This document shows positions 40,552 through 49,949 of a DNA stretch of 64,000 nucleotides, piece after piece; positions within the stretch are counted from its first letter, which is position 1; the number at the start of each line of letters is the position of its first letter. Source of the DNA: Pseudothermotoga sp. Lineage in GTDB: Bacteria > Thermotogota > Thermotogae > Thermotogales > DSM-5069. The notes beneath the pieces are model-generated. The model saw only the letters and a list, made by a program, of their open reading frames with translations. It searched no databases and was not told where the DNA came from. The translations under genes were made by a program, and so were the position numbers. The stretch spans positions 62,001-126,000 of the forward strand of contig JANXCS010000005.1 of assembly GCA_025060105.1 (NCBI GenBank), written 5' to 3'.

Positions 40552-43207
40552 CGGTACTGGTCTTGCTTTCAGGGCTTATCATGCCATCGATCAGTCGCTG
40601 AGCACAAGTAATGGTGTTCCTACGAACGCAACTTACGGCTTGATGAGGATGATGCTAAAGTTCTTGAAAGAGTGGGTCAAGGAAGGCGATTACACAGGTT
40701 TTGCGATGGATAAAAAAACGAAAACTTACCGACACGAGTTACTCGCTGAATACAAGGCTCACAGGCCTTCCGCTCCGGATGCTATGTTGCAACAACTGCC
40801 ATACATAAAACGTGGCGTTGAGGCGCTCGGGGTGAAGGTACTCGAGTATGAAGGTTGTGAAGCAGACGATGTCATCGCTACACTTGCGAAGAAAGGTGAA
40901 TCAATCTTCGAAGAAATCCACATCGTCAGTGGAGACAAAGATATGCTTCAACTCGTGAGTGACAGAATAAAAGTTTGGCGTCCTGTGAAGGGGATTTCTG
41001 AATTGGAGATGTACGATGAAAAGAAGGTTTTAGAGAAGTTTTCTGTCCGACCGAGATACATAGTTGATCTGTTGGCGCTCGCGGGGGATGCCATCGACAA
41101 TGTGCCAGGTGTACAAGGTATTGGTCCGAAAACAGCCGTTGAACTCATCTCACGCTATGGAAGCTTGGAGGAAATATACGAAAAGATCGACAAGAGCAGT
41201 AAGATAGGTAAAATGCTCTTCCAGTATAGAGAGGACGCCTTCAAAAGTAAGCGCCTTGTGACATTGATGACCAACCTTGAACTTGGTCTAGATTGGGAGG
41301 AGTTAAGGTATAAAGGTTTCAATCAGGAACGGCTCGTGGAATTTTTCAAAGAGTTGGAATTTTCAAGTTTGATGAAGGAACTTGGACTTTACAGCCAACA
41401 ACCCGAGCAAACGCCATACAAAACAGTCTCAACAGAAGCGGAATTTGAAAAACTTTTGCAACGCATACACGCTAGCCAGTACGTTGTCATCGATGTTGAG
41501 ACAGATTCTTTGATACCCTTAGATGCACATTTGGTTGGTGTTTCAGTGGCATTGCCAGATAAAAGTAGTTATTATGTACCAGTGGGTCACAAAAAAGGGC
41601 CAAACTTACCATTGGAAAAAGTTCTGAAGGGTTTGAAAACGGTCCTTGAGGACAAGACTACCAGGATCATCGGACAGAACTTGAAGTACGATTACGCTGT
41701 GTTCATGATGTATGGTCTCAGACCCAACGTGCCGACGTTTGATACCATGATCGCAGCCTATTTGTTGAACCCTGATGAGAAAAAGTTCGGCCTCGATGAA
41801 CTGGCTTTGAAATTCCTCAACTATAAGATGATGAGCTTTGACGATTTGGTGAAGAGTTCTTCGCCCTTGTTCAGTGCGGTTACCTTTGCCGATGTTGATG
41901 TTCATGATGCGACGAGGTATTCTGCCGAGGATGCCGATGTCACGAGAAAATTGTACGAGCTTTTGAATGTGAAGTTGCATGAACAAGGCTTGACCGAGGT
42001 TTTGGAAAAAATAGAAATGCCGTTGATACCAATACTTGCGGAGATGGAATTAACGGGTGTTTATGTTGACGTTTCTTACCTTAAGGATTTATCAATGAAA
42101 TACAATGTGAAGATGGATGAACTTTCGAGGCAGATATTCGATCTCGCCGGAGAAGTGTTCAATTTGAATTCACCGAAGCAGACAGCTTACGTGTTGTTCG
42201 AAAAGTTGAAGATCAAACCGAAGGGTAAAACACCGAGTGGTGAACCTTCCACCAGAGCTGATATTCTGGAAGACTTGGTTGAAGAGCATCCCATCGTACC
42301 GCTGATCCTTTCTTACAGGAAATATCAGAAATTGAAATCGACGTACCTAGATGTGTTACCGAAACTCGTTCATCCAAAAACAAACCGTATTCATACAAGT
42401 TTTCACCAGACTGGAACCGCTACGGGAAGGTTGAGCAGCAGCGATCCAAATTTGCAGAATTTACCCAGCAGGCAAGAGGAAGGCAGAGAGATAAGAAAGG
42501 CGATCGTACCTCAACACCCAAACTGGAAGATTGTGAGTGCTGATTATTCTCAGATTGAGCTCAGAGTGCTGGCACACATGAGCAAAGATGAAAATCTCAT
42601 TGAAGCGTTCATCAAGGACAAAGACGTTCACACGTTTACTGCTTCACGCATATTCGGTGTGAGGGAAGAAGATGTTGACCCACAACAAAGGGCCATAGGT
42701 AAAATGGTCAACTTTTCCATCATATATGGAGTGTCTGCATACGGTTTATCGCAACGCACAGGTCTTTCCTTCAGGCAAGCGGAAGCTTTCATAAAGGAAT
42801 ACTTTGAGCTTTATCCAGGCGTGAGGGATTATCTGACGAAAGTCATATCTTTCGCGAAAACTCACGGACACGTGAGAACATTGTTCGGAAGAAAGCGTGA
42901 AGTACCGCAGTTGAGATCCTCCGACGTTTCGGTCAGGCAAGAAGGCGAAAGAATAGCCGTCAATACACCAATCCAAGGCACTGCTGCCGATATAATGAAA
43001 CTTGCCATGATAAACGTTTACAACTTCCTCAAAGAAAATAAACTCAGAGCGAAGATGATACTTCAAATTCACGATGAACTCGTTCTAGAGGTTCCAAACG
43101 AGGAGGTGGAATTCGTCAGCACCAGGGTCAAGGAGATCATGGAAACAGTGGTAAAATTATCGGTACCACTGAAAACGGATGTAAAGGTATCCGATCACTG
43201 GGAATGA
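40529..43207 (+). CDS. polA: DNA polymerase I
   Basis: About 892 residues, full length with all three domains. 5' nuclease (1-290, FLFDGTGLAFRAYHA, EADDVIATLA, SGDKDMLQL, GDAIDNVPGVQGIGPKTA), 3'-5' exonuclease with intact acidic motif VVIDVETDSL (about 320) and polymerase motifs A (VSADYSQIELR, about 670), B (RAIGKMVNFSIIYG) and C (LQIHDELVLEV). Proofreading should thus be active, unlike in Thermus Pol I. The start is taken as the ATG at 40529 (MARLFLFDG); an upstream ATG at 40520 adds three residues. Confidence 0.97.
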   Translation: MARLFLFDGTGLAFRAYHAIDQSLSTSNGVPTNATYGLMRMMLKFLKEWVKEGDYTGFAMDKKTKTYRHELLAEYKAHRPSAPDAMLQQLPYIKRGVEALGVKVLEYEGCEADDVIATLAKKGESIFEEIHIVSGDKDMLQLVSDRIKVWRPVKGISELEMYDEKKVLEKFSVRPRYIVDLLALAGDAIDNVPGVQGIGPKTAVELISRYGSLEEIYEKIDKSSKIGKMLFQYREDAFKSKRLVTLMTNLELGLDWEELRYKGFNQERLVEFFKELEFSSLMKELGLYSQQPEQTPYKTVSTEAEFEKLLQRIHASQYVVIDVETDSLIPLDAHLVGVSVALPDKSSYYVPVGHKKGPNLPLEKVLKGLKTVLEDKTTRIIGQNLKYDYAVFMMYGLRPNVPTFDTMIAAYLLNPDEKKFGLDELALKFLNYKMMSFDDLVKSSSPLFSAVTFADVDVHDATRYSAEDADVTRKLYELLNVKLHEQGLTEVLEKIEMPLIPILAEMELTGVYVDVSYLKDLSMKYNVKMDELSRQIFDLAGEVFNLNSPKQTAYVLFEKLKIKPKGKTPSGEPSTRADILEDLVEEHPIVPLILSYRKYQKLKSTYLDVLPKLVHPKTNRIHTSFHQTGTATGRLSSSDPNLQNLPSRQEEGREIRKAIVPQHPNWKIVSADYSQIELRVLAHMSKDENLIEAFIKDKDVHTFTASRIFGVREEDVDPQQRAIGKMVNFSIIYGVSAYGLSQRTGLSFRQAEAFIKEYFELYPGVRDYLTKVISFAKTHGHVRTLFGRKREVPQLRSSDVSVRQEGERIAVNTPIQGTAADIMKLAMINVYNFLKENKLRAKMILQIHDELVLEVPNEEVEFVSTRVKEIMETVVKLSVPLKTDVKVSDHWE

Positions 43208-43220
43208 GGAGGTATCATGA

Positions 43221-43700
43221 ATGGATGCACGGATCGTGAATGCATTGATAGCTGCTATCATCAACACGCTGAGAACCCTTTTGAATGTCTCACCGACGAT
43301 CGGAAAACCCGGTTTGTTGAAGGAAATAAAGCCGAAGTTCGATATGATAACTGTTATAGGTTTTTCTGGAAACGTGGATGGAAACCTCATATACTCTTTC
43401 AGTCCAAGCACAGCACTCAAAGTTGTTTCTAAAATGATGGGTTTGCCGTACGATAATTTGGATGAACTCGCCATGAGTGCAATAGGTGAGCTTGGAAATA
43501 TGATCGCCGGTGCACTCGCCATGAACCTGGAGAAGGCTGGATGCAGGATAGTCATAAGTCCTCCCACTGTTGTGACTGGAAACAATCTCAAACTTGCTGT
43601 GGAAGGGCTCGCAATAAATCTTCCAGCATCGATCTTTGACGGTGACGATGCAGAAGTTATACTTTCCGCTAAGGGTTCGATGAAATGTTCTCAGCAGTGA
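43221..43700 (+). CDS. cheX: CheX-like CheY-P phosphatase
   Basis: 159 residues. SAIGELGNMIAGALAMNLE (about 87-105) holds the ExxxN phosphatase pair of CheX/CheC, and VVTGNNLKL belongs to the second strand of the repeat. It would shut off chemotaxis signalling by dephosphorylating CheY. GGAGG precedes the ATG at 43221. It follows polA by 13 bp and overlaps a small membrane protein gene. Confidence 0.85.
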   Translation: MDARIVNALIAAIINTLRTLLNVSPTIGKPGLLKEIKPKFDMITVIGFSGNVDGNLIYSFSPSTALKVVSKMMGLPYDNLDELAMSAIGELGNMIAGALAMNLEKAGCRIVISPPTVVTGNNLKLAVEGLAINLPASIFDGDDAEVILSAKGSMKCSQQ

Positions 43701-43864
43701 TGATCCTTTTAGTTCTAGGTTGTGTGCTGTTTGTGTTGCTCATCGTTGCCTTTCGCACCTTTAAATTCGAATCTAAAGAACTCACGTGGAGAACTTTGTG
43801 GGTGATTCTTCTGTGTTTAATGTTGATGGGTCTTTCCATACTGTTCTCGTTTTTGGGGGGATGA
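43685..43864 (+). CDS. 59-residue two-helix membrane protein
   Basis: A small gene easily missed because of its length. ATG at 43685, stop at 43862-43864. Two membrane helices: about residues 3-22 (AVMILLVLGCVLFVLLIVAF) and 38-57 (VILLCLMLMGLSILFSF), joined by a polar loop with FKFESKELTWR. It overlaps the cheX 3' end by 16 bp and ends 3 bp before the next membrane protein gene, so it is well placed for translational coupling. No family recognised. Confidence 0.65.
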   Translation: MFSAVMILLVLGCVLFVLLIVAFRTFKFESKELTWRTLWVILLCLMLMGLSILFSFLGG

Positions 43865-43867
43865 ACT

Positions 43868-44503
43868 GTGAAACAGTTGAGTGAACTGTTCGATTTCAAA
43901 TCGAAACCGTCCGTGCACATGATGGTTTACTGTGCCTTGCTATTCTTTATGGCAAATTTCCTCGGTTTGATAGCTTCCGTTGCTGCAGTTGTATCTTGGG
44001 CGATATCGGTGCAGAGGTTTCTCGGTATCACGCAGGGATTAGGATTCTTTGCAGGGCTTGGGTTGTTACTGAGTTATCTCAAATGGCGAGGAGCACTCAG
44101 AGAGATTCACCGGCGACTTGCGGATCGATTTCCAAAGTATGCTTCTTTGATCATAACAGGCGATGAGCTTTGGTTGTTGATAGGTCTTTCAGCTTCCATC
44201 GCGGGTTTGTTCATAGTGCTCGTGCTTCCGTTTGGTTTCTTACTGTTGCTCGCGGGTTTGAGTTTGTTTGAACAACAGATGTTCTTATCGCTGAAATTGT
44301 TCGAAGAGAAAGAAAAGAAATTCTTCTCAGATTTGAACATACCATGCTCGATGTGCTTTACGAAAACTTACGATATTAATTATTTGATTTATTCGCTCGT
44401 CACGTTCTACGGTCACAGCTTCATCAAGATTCATGAAAACCTTGAAGCGTTCGAATGTTATTTCAGAGTTAGAGAAGAAATACTCAAGGAGGTGAAATCG
44501 TGA
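43868..44503 (+). CDS. membrane protein of unknown function
   Basis: 211 residues. Hydrophobic segments lie at about 20-45, 55-75 and 100-140 (WLLIGLSASIAGLFIVLVLP, GFLLLLAGLSLFEQQ). The C-terminal 70 residues are soluble with CSMCF (a CxxC) and YFRVREEILKEV. The GTG start at 43868 follows GGGGGGATGAA. The stop overlaps the hpf start as GTGA. It may pair with the two-helix protein upstream. Confidence 0.6.
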   Translation: MKQLSELFDFKSKPSVHMMVYCALLFFMANFLGLIASVAAVVSWAISVQRFLGITQGLGFFAGLGLLLSYLKWRGALREIHRRLADRFPKYASLIITGDELWLLIGLSASIAGLFIVLVLPFGFLLLLAGLSLFEQQMFLSLKLFEEKEKKFFSDLNIPCSMCFTKTYDINYLIYSLVTFYGHSFIKIHENLEAFECYFRVREEILKEVKS

Positions 44504-45021
44504 ATTACAGATTCACAACGAGGGGTTTCGAAGCGACAACAGCGATGCAGCAGTATCTTGAAAAAAGGTTAGAAAAGGTTGACAGAGTCATAAGGGATGA
44601 GGAATTGGTGTCCGCAGAGATCAAGGCTGAGAAGGACGCTGTTAACTACGTGGTGAAGGCGAATTTGAACCTTAGAGGGAAAGTGATCGTTGTTCAAGAG
44701 AAACACCCAGATCTTTACACGGCGATGGATAATCTGTGTGACGCTCTAGAGAAAAAAGTGAAGAAGCTCAAATCGACGATCAGAGACAAACACAGAGAGC
44801 CAAAGCAAACCGAGATTCCAATCTCTGCGGAGGAAAGTGAAGAAGACATAGTTGAAACGAGGAGATTGCCTTTGAATGTGATGCCCTTGGAGGAAGCTGT
44901 TCTCCAGTTCAAAACCATGGAAAGGCAGTTCTTCCTGTTCAGAAACAGTGAGACGAATGAGATCAATCTTTTATTGCTCAGAAAGGATGGCAAGCTCAGT
45001 TTGTATGAATTCGTTGAATGA
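44500..45021 (+). CDS. hpf: ribosome hibernation promoting factor, long form
   Basis: 173 residues: N-terminal HPF/YfiA domain (MNYRFTTRGFEATTAMQQYLEKRLEKV, ending about 100), an acidic linker, and the C-terminal dimerisation domain (LNVMPLEEAVLQFKTMERQFFLFRN). The long form joins two 70S ribosomes into an inactive 100S pair during slow growth. It overlaps both neighbours by 4 bp. Confidence 0.93.
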   Translation: MNYRFTTRGFEATTAMQQYLEKRLEKVDRVIRDEELVSAEIKAEKDAVNYVVKANLNLRGKVIVVQEKHPDLYTAMDNLCDALEKKVKKLKSTIRDKHREPKQTEIPISAEESEEDIVETRRLPLNVMPLEEAVLQFKTMERQFFLFRNSETNEINLLLLRKDGKLSLYEFVE

Positions 45022-46445
45022 AAACTTGGGTGATAGTTGTGTCTACTGTTTTGATCATAAATGTTCAGAAAGATTTCGTGAGTGGTGCGATCGTTGAGGA
45101 TGGTGAACTTCAGGAAATTTTCGATGAAGAGAACGAAACGATCGCTGGAAACCTCTATGTCGGATCGGTACAGAAAATCGTTCCCGGATTGAATGCAGCA
45201 TTCATCGATATAGGTGAAGGTAAGAACGGTTTTTTGAGAATCTCAGATGTTGGAAAGTCCTACATCCAGCAGGTACTCGGTTCAAAACAGTTACAAGAAG
45301 GCACGAAACTTTTGGTTCAGGTGAAACACGATGCGGTGGGGCAGAAAGGCCCACAACTCACGTGTAAACTCTCACTCGTTGGTCGTTACGTGGTCTATTT
45401 CCCCCTATCCCGAGTTAGGGGGGTGTCGAAGAAAATTGTTGATCCTCGAGAAAGGGAGAGGTTGAAAAGCATCTTCTCCAAGTTGGAAAAGAATGAGGGG
45501 CTCGTCGTTAGGACAGCTGCAGAAGGGATACCTGCGGAAACCATCGAGGAAGAAGTTCAGTCTCTGAAGGAAGAATGGCGACAGGTCCTCAACAGTTTCA
45601 AAAAGGCAAGGAAGGTGAAATTGCTCAGAAGAGAACCAACTGCGATCGATTATATATTGAGAGAACGGTTGAACAAGAATATAGACGAAGTTTTTGTGAA
45701 TGATCCAGAAGTTTGTGAAATGGTCAAGCAAGAAGTCAAAAAAATCAGCAAATCAATCCTTGTACATTTTTTAGAGGGCGATCTGTTTGAGCGTTTCAAC
45801 GTCTATCATCAACTCAACGTTTTGCAGAGACGTACGATAGATCTTCCCAGCGGAGGTTATGTGGCCCTCGACACAACTGAAGCTATGACTGTGTTCGATG
45901 TTAACTCAGCGAGTTCCACGATGGGTAAGAATCAGGCCGAACTGGCATTCAGAACGAACGTGGAAGCCGCGAAAGAGATTGCCAGACAGCTCAGGTTGAG
46001 AAACATAGGTGGAATAATTATTGTAGACTTCATCGGTATGCCGAACAGAGATTATTACGATCAACTTTTCAAGAAAATCCGTGAATCTTTTGAGAAAGAC
46101 CCCGCGCACGTGGAACTTTTAGGTTTCACTAGACTCGGCTTGTTCGAGATGACGCGCAAAAGACGAACTCCTTCCAGTGAACAACTCCTCTTCTCGGCAT
46201 GCCCAGTTTGTAAGGGTTCTGGGAGAGTGTTTTCGGCGACCATAGTGCTCAGGAGGTTGTTCAACGAGTTGAACAAAATCGATTTGGCTCAATACAGCTC
46301 GGTGAAGATAAACTTACACCAGAGATTTTCAGGCTATTCTGAAAAGATCAAAACCTTAGTTTCGGAGTACAAAGACAAGATCAAAATCAGTTTCAGCAAT
46401 TCAGATCCAAACGATTTTGAGATCACCCTCTCAAAGAAAGTTTAG
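45018..46445 (+). CDS. rng: ribonuclease E/G
   Basis: 475 residues, the short RNase G form without the E-type scaffold tail. S1-like RNA-binding part (about 40-125; NLYVGSVQKIVPGLNAAFIDIGEGKNGFL), active-site aspartates in MTVFDVNSAS (about 295) and IIIVDFIGM (about 337), and the zinc-link CPVCKGSGR (about 395). It cuts single-stranded mRNA and rRNA precursors. The stop overlaps that of convergent fliD by 3-4 bp. Confidence 0.93.
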   Translation: MKTWVIVVSTVLIINVQKDFVSGAIVEDGELQEIFDEENETIAGNLYVGSVQKIVPGLNAAFIDIGEGKNGFLRISDVGKSYIQQVLGSKQLQEGTKLLVQVKHDAVGQKGPQLTCKLSLVGRYVVYFPLSRVRGVSKKIVDPRERERLKSIFSKLEKNEGLVVRTAAEGIPAETIEEEVQSLKEEWRQVLNSFKKARKVKLLRREPTAIDYILRERLNKNIDEVFVNDPEVCEMVKQEVKKISKSILVHFLEGDLFERFNVYHQLNVLQRRTIDLPSGGYVALDTTEAMTVFDVNSASSTMGKNQAELAFRTNVEAAKEIARQLRLRNIGGIIIVDFIGMPNRDYYDQLFKKIRESFEKDPAHVELLGFTRLGLFEMTRKRRTPSSEQLLFSACPVCKGSGRVFSATIVLRRLFNELNKIDLAQYSSVKINLHQRFSGYSEKIKTLVSEYKDKIKISFSNSDPNDFEITLSKKV

Positions 46446-48235
46446 CGGTTGTTCGTTCTCAGGGAGGAAAATTGCGCAAGCCAGTTTCCTTGCGCTTGCA
46501 TTCTTGACACGACTTCTTCCATCGCTGAGAATTTGTTCCACAAATAAGTTTCTCTCTTTTGCAATCGTTCCAACCATGTTTCCAACTGTTTCGCTAGGTC
46601 TCTCAACTGTTTCGTGATAGTTCCAGTGATACCTGCTAGGCTGTCTATTCTTCCACCGAACTTTGTGAGTTCCCTCATGTAAGATTGAACTCTTTGAGCA
46701 AAACCGTCCGGTCCTCCGAAGAATGTCCAGACTTTTTGGGGATCTTCCCTCAAAAGATTCCTCAACTTTTCCTCGTCCAATTCGAGTTTCCCCGTTTTCA
46801 TGTTTTGATATCCAAATTTGCTCGTTTCTATACCCAACTGCCATAAGTAAGAAATATCGCCTTCGATGCGTGTTGTTATGAAGCTTCTGAGTTTGAAGAA
46901 TATTTCGTTCAAAAGGGAATCTCTCCGAAGCATACCTTGAAGTTTTTCTTCCTCCGTCATTTCTTCCTTTTTCTTCCCCGTTATGGGTTTTTCGTTCATC
47001 TTGTTGTAGATGTATTCCATCAGTTCGTTCCAATTTTTAACGAACTCCTTCACTTTCGAAACGATGGATTCAACGTCGTTCTCAACCGAGAACTTCACCG
47101 CTGTATCGAAGACTTCTCTCACCTTGATGGAAAGCCCCATATGGGTGAGCTCCAACGTGGATGAGTAGAGATCAACCCAGTTGACATTGTCGCTACTGAG
47201 TTGAACGCGGGTCACATTCCCGATGTTGAATTGACCTACATCCAAGCCGAGTAGATTGAGCAAATTTGAACTTCCATCTTCCAAGCTGATCATGTTTGCT
47301 CCAGTTTGATTCGACGTGATGAGCAATTTGTCAGAGTTGGCATCGTACATTGCGGTCACACCAGCAGAACTCGAATTTATGGCATCTATGAGTTGTTTCA
47401 AAGTCATGTTGGTACTCACATTGATTTGAACACCATTTATTTTGAGCGTGCCACTCTCGATCGTGATGTTCCTGTAGTTTGCAATTTGAGAGAGTGTTTT
47501 GTGGAGAGCCACTGCACCTAAGTGTGCGGTGCTGCGTAAAACATACTTCCCACTTTCTTGAACAACGGGTGCGTTGTTCAGATTGAAAACGAAACCGAAT
47601 GTACCACTCTCGGTTCGAAGTGCAAACGCTTGAGAACTTTCTATCACGAGTTTTCCATCTTCGAACTTGACGTTGCCTTCCCCAAAAATATCGTCGAGCT
47701 TATCGATGATGTCAGAAATCGTATCGTTCTTCGAGATGTTCACCGTATGTATTGAAGCACCAAGCTGGATCTTCAGAACAGAATCGGTTGGATTGTACCT
47801 GTAGATCAGATCACCAAACTTCGTTGAAACATCGATTTGAGGTCCCAGAGTCCTTCCGCTGAGAAACGAGCTTCTACTCGCTATCGATAGAACCTTAATG
47901 TAATAAGTGCCGACTTTGGCCGAAGCGGAGGCGTCAATCGAGACATTTTGTGAATCGATCGAGACTCTTTTTGCCATCAACGTAGATTGGAGTTTGAAAC
48001 TGGTGAGGAACGTTCCAAAATTTTCGAGCTTCTCCTCCAGCTGTTGATAGGCTTTTTGTTTCAATCCCAAGTCCTCGTATTTTTGGTATAACCTCTGCGC
48101 GGGCTTGGATTCCAATTCGAGTAGTGCATCAACGATATCGGAAGTACTTAAACCAGAAGCAAGGCCTCCAAACTGTATGCGTGTCGATTGGTAACGATAA
48201 TTAATACTCGAAGCGATCTTTGAGATCGCGTCCAT
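46442..48235 (-). CDS. fliD: flagellar filament cap protein FliD
   Basis: 597 residues. The N-terminal helical part FGGLASGLSTSDIVDALLELE is the FliD_N signature and the C-terminal coiled coil (about 540-590) the FliD_C part; the long middle is beta-rich with repeated DxKLxI phrases. It caps the growing flagellin filament outside the cell. flaG lies 3 bp upstream. No fliS follows, and the 3' end meets rng tail to tail. Confidence 0.93.
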   Translation of the reverse strand: MDAISKIASSINYRYQSTRIQFGGLASGLSTSDIVDALLELESKPAQRLYQKYEDLGLKQKAYQQLEEKLENFGTFLTSFKLQSTLMAKRVSIDSQNVSIDASASAKVGTYYIKVLSIASRSSFLSGRTLGPQIDVSTKFGDLIYRYNPTDSVLKIQLGASIHTVNISKNDTISDIIDKLDDIFGEGNVKFEDGKLVIESSQAFALRTESGTFGFVFNLNNAPVVQESGKYVLRSTAHLGAVALHKTLSQIANYRNITIESGTLKINGVQINVSTNMTLKQLIDAINSSSAGVTAMYDANSDKLLITSNQTGANMISLEDGSSNLLNLLGLDVGQFNIGNVTRVQLSSDNVNWVDLYSSTLELTHMGLSIKVREVFDTAVKFSVENDVESIVSKVKEFVKNWNELMEYIYNKMNEKPITGKKKEEMTEEEKLQGMLRRDSLLNEIFFKLRSFITTRIEGDISYLWQLGIETSKFGYQNMKTGKLELDEEKLRNLLREDPQKVWTFFGGPDGFAQRVQSYMRELTKFGGRIDSLAGITGTITKQLRDLAKQLETWLERLQKRETYLWNKFSAMEEVVSRMQAQGNWLAQFSSLRTNNR

Positions 48236-48238
48236 GGT

Positions 48239-48604
48239 TCACACCTTCTCGTCGAAGAGTATACCTATCAGTTCCTGAAGATTCTTCGCAATCCTCACCG
48301 CCACTTCTGGTGGGATCTGCCTGACGATCTCACCTGTCTCAACATCCTTTATCTTGACTATGATCATGTTCAGTTCCCGTTCTATTGTGAACTGAGCTTC
48401 AGTTTTGAAGAACCTGCTGAGTTTTTCAAGCATCTTTTTGAACGATTCCATTGCCTTTGATGGATCCACTTCATCTTGTTGTTTTTGAGATTCTTCTGCC
48501 ACCTTTTTCACATGCATTTGGAGCTGCTTCAAACTTTCAGCTTGAACCAACCGTTCACCACTCGAGCTTTGATTGAGATTCATCCTCACAGGGTCCACAC
48601 CCAT
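48239..48604 (-). CDS. flaG: FlaG family flagellar protein
   Basis: About 121 residues. After a polar, glutamine-rich N terminus, the conserved FlaG part reads AQFTIERELNMIIVKIKDVETGEIVRQIPPE. It influences filament length in other bacteria. GTG 48613 is in frame but lies in the ribosome binding site AAGGGGTGA, so the ATG at 48604 is taken. It is 3 bp before fliD. Confidence 0.88.
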   Translation of the reverse strand: MGVDPVRMNLNQSSSGERLVQAESLKQLQMHVKKVAEESQKQQDEVDPSKAMESFKKMLEKLSRFFKTEAQFTIERELNMIIVKIKDVETGEIVRQIPPEVAVRIAKNLQELIGILFDEKV

Positions 48605-48660
48605 GGGTTTCACCCCTTCTCTCCTATATTATTGATCGACAAGCTCATAGAGTCCTTTAA

Positions 48661-48678
48661 TGGTACAATTTTAACTGA
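48661..48678 (+). promoter_or_regulatory. extended -10 promoter, possibly leaderless transcript
   Basis: TGGTACAAT (48661-48669) fits an extended -10. The ATG of the TolB-like gene begins 9 bases later at 48678, where transcription would be expected to start, and no ribosome binding site is present. Confidence 0.4.
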
Positions 48679-49949
48679 TGGACAGGAGAGCGATCTTTTT
48701 CATCTCGATACTGTTCATTTATTCTGTATGTATTGCTTCCATAGAGCTCAAGATCACGATGAGTTCTGACGAGCAGAGTAAAAAGCTCGTTCAAGATGTG
48801 AGCAGCTCTATTTTTTCGCTTGCACCGGAGAATGTACGCGTCGTTATCGAAATGGACGGAATGGCCCGCACGGTCAACGAAAAAGTTGATGTGGAAGAAC
48901 GTCTCATTATGAGTTTCTTTGCCACATACGACGCAACGAAGAATGTTTATTCTGCAAATTGGTCAGAATCGGAAAGAATAGTCTACAGTTGTACTTATTC
49001 TCCCAAGGAGGAACGTCCTTATCGAGAATTCGTTAGGGAGTGTGCGCATTATCCGCTTGAAAGGGCTGCGCTTAGGCTTTTATCGAAGAACCGTTTTAAA
49101 AAATATCTGCGCGTTACCTATCATCCATCAGTAGATGAATACACCAGTTTCAGTCCCGATGGAAAACTCTTCGCGTTCATCACGGACAGATTGGGTGGAA
49201 ACAGAAACGTTGCGCTTTTGAATTTGATGGAAGGCACGATTCGTGTTTTACCGGTACATGGTAGTAGCGAATATTTCCCAAAGTTCTCTCCAGACAGCTC
49301 TAGGATCGCCTTTCAAGGATCGTTGCATGGTTTTTGGAACATCTACGTCATGCCGATCGACGATCATGCAAAAAACATCGTCCTGATCTCATCCGGTAGC
49401 GCGCCTGCTTATGCGCCTGCTTGGTTCGATGCGAACACTCTTGTCTACATTCAGGACACCGAGGGTGGAAACGCGATGATCCGAGCCACATTGACGCGGC
49501 GCAGAAGCAGAGTGAACATAGAAGGCTTCGATATGGTTTTCTCTCCGACAGTTCACGCTGGAACGATCTACTTCGTTGGATTGAAAGAAGCAAATTTTGG
49601 TATCTATGCGTTGACACCTGAAGGAAATGTTGTTTGTGTCGAGGATAGTTTCTACAACGAACACGATCCTGCTGTCTCACCTGATGGACGATATTTGGCC
49701 TACTCTTGCAATGCCCTCGGTTATTACGCGATATGGATTAAAGATCTGCAGACTGGAGAAAAATGGTGTCTCACAGAGGAGTTGAAACAGGACGCATTTT
49801 ACCCATCTTTCTCACCAAATGGACAAATAGTAGCTTTCAGTGCCAGCGAGGGTTTCTTTGAGCCAGACATCTGGTTCGTGAGATTCTTCAAACCTTCAGA
49901 CTCTGGAGTGCGATCTTCTCCTCCTTCGACAGGATCTCCTCAGCGTTGA
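48678..49949 (+). CDS. TolB-like beta-propeller protein
   Basis: 423 residues. Signal peptide (about 1-20, IFFISILFIYSVCIAS), then a TolB_N-like domain (ELKITMSSDEQSK onward, about 20-135) and a six-bladed propeller with PD40/WD40-like repeats: TSFSPDGKLFAFITDRLGG, PKFSPDSSRIAFQG, PAVSPDGRYLAYSC and PSFSPNGQIVAFSA. It should be periplasmic. True TolB partners (TolA, Pal) are not visible here. Its 3' end overlaps convergent cheW by 62 bp. Confidence 0.85.
   Translation: MDRRAIFFISILFIYSVCIASIELKITMSSDEQSKKLVQDVSSSIFSLAPENVRVVIEMDGMARTVNEKVDVEERLIMSFFATYDATKNVYSANWSESERIVYSCTYSPKEERPYREFVRECAHYPLERAALRLLSKNRFKKYLRVTYHPSVDEYTSFSPDGKLFAFITDRLGGNRNVALLNLMEGTIRVLPVHGSSEYFPKFSPDSSRIAFQGSLHGFWNIYVMPIDDHAKNIVLISSGSAPAYAPAWFDANTLVYIQDTEGGNAMIRATLTRRRSRVNIEGFDMVFSPTVHAGTIYFVGLKEANFGIYALTPEGNVVCVEDSFYNEHDPAVSPDGRYLAYSCNALGYYAIWIKDLQTGEKWCLTEELKQDAFYPSFSPNGQIVAFSASEGFFEPDIWFVRFFKPSDSGVRSSPPSTGSPQR

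Noticed and set aside
46431-47033. 200-residue open frame in an alternative frame within fliD
   Set aside because: Its composition is lysine- and arginine-rich low complexity, and it overlaps a clearly conserved FliD coding region on the same strand.
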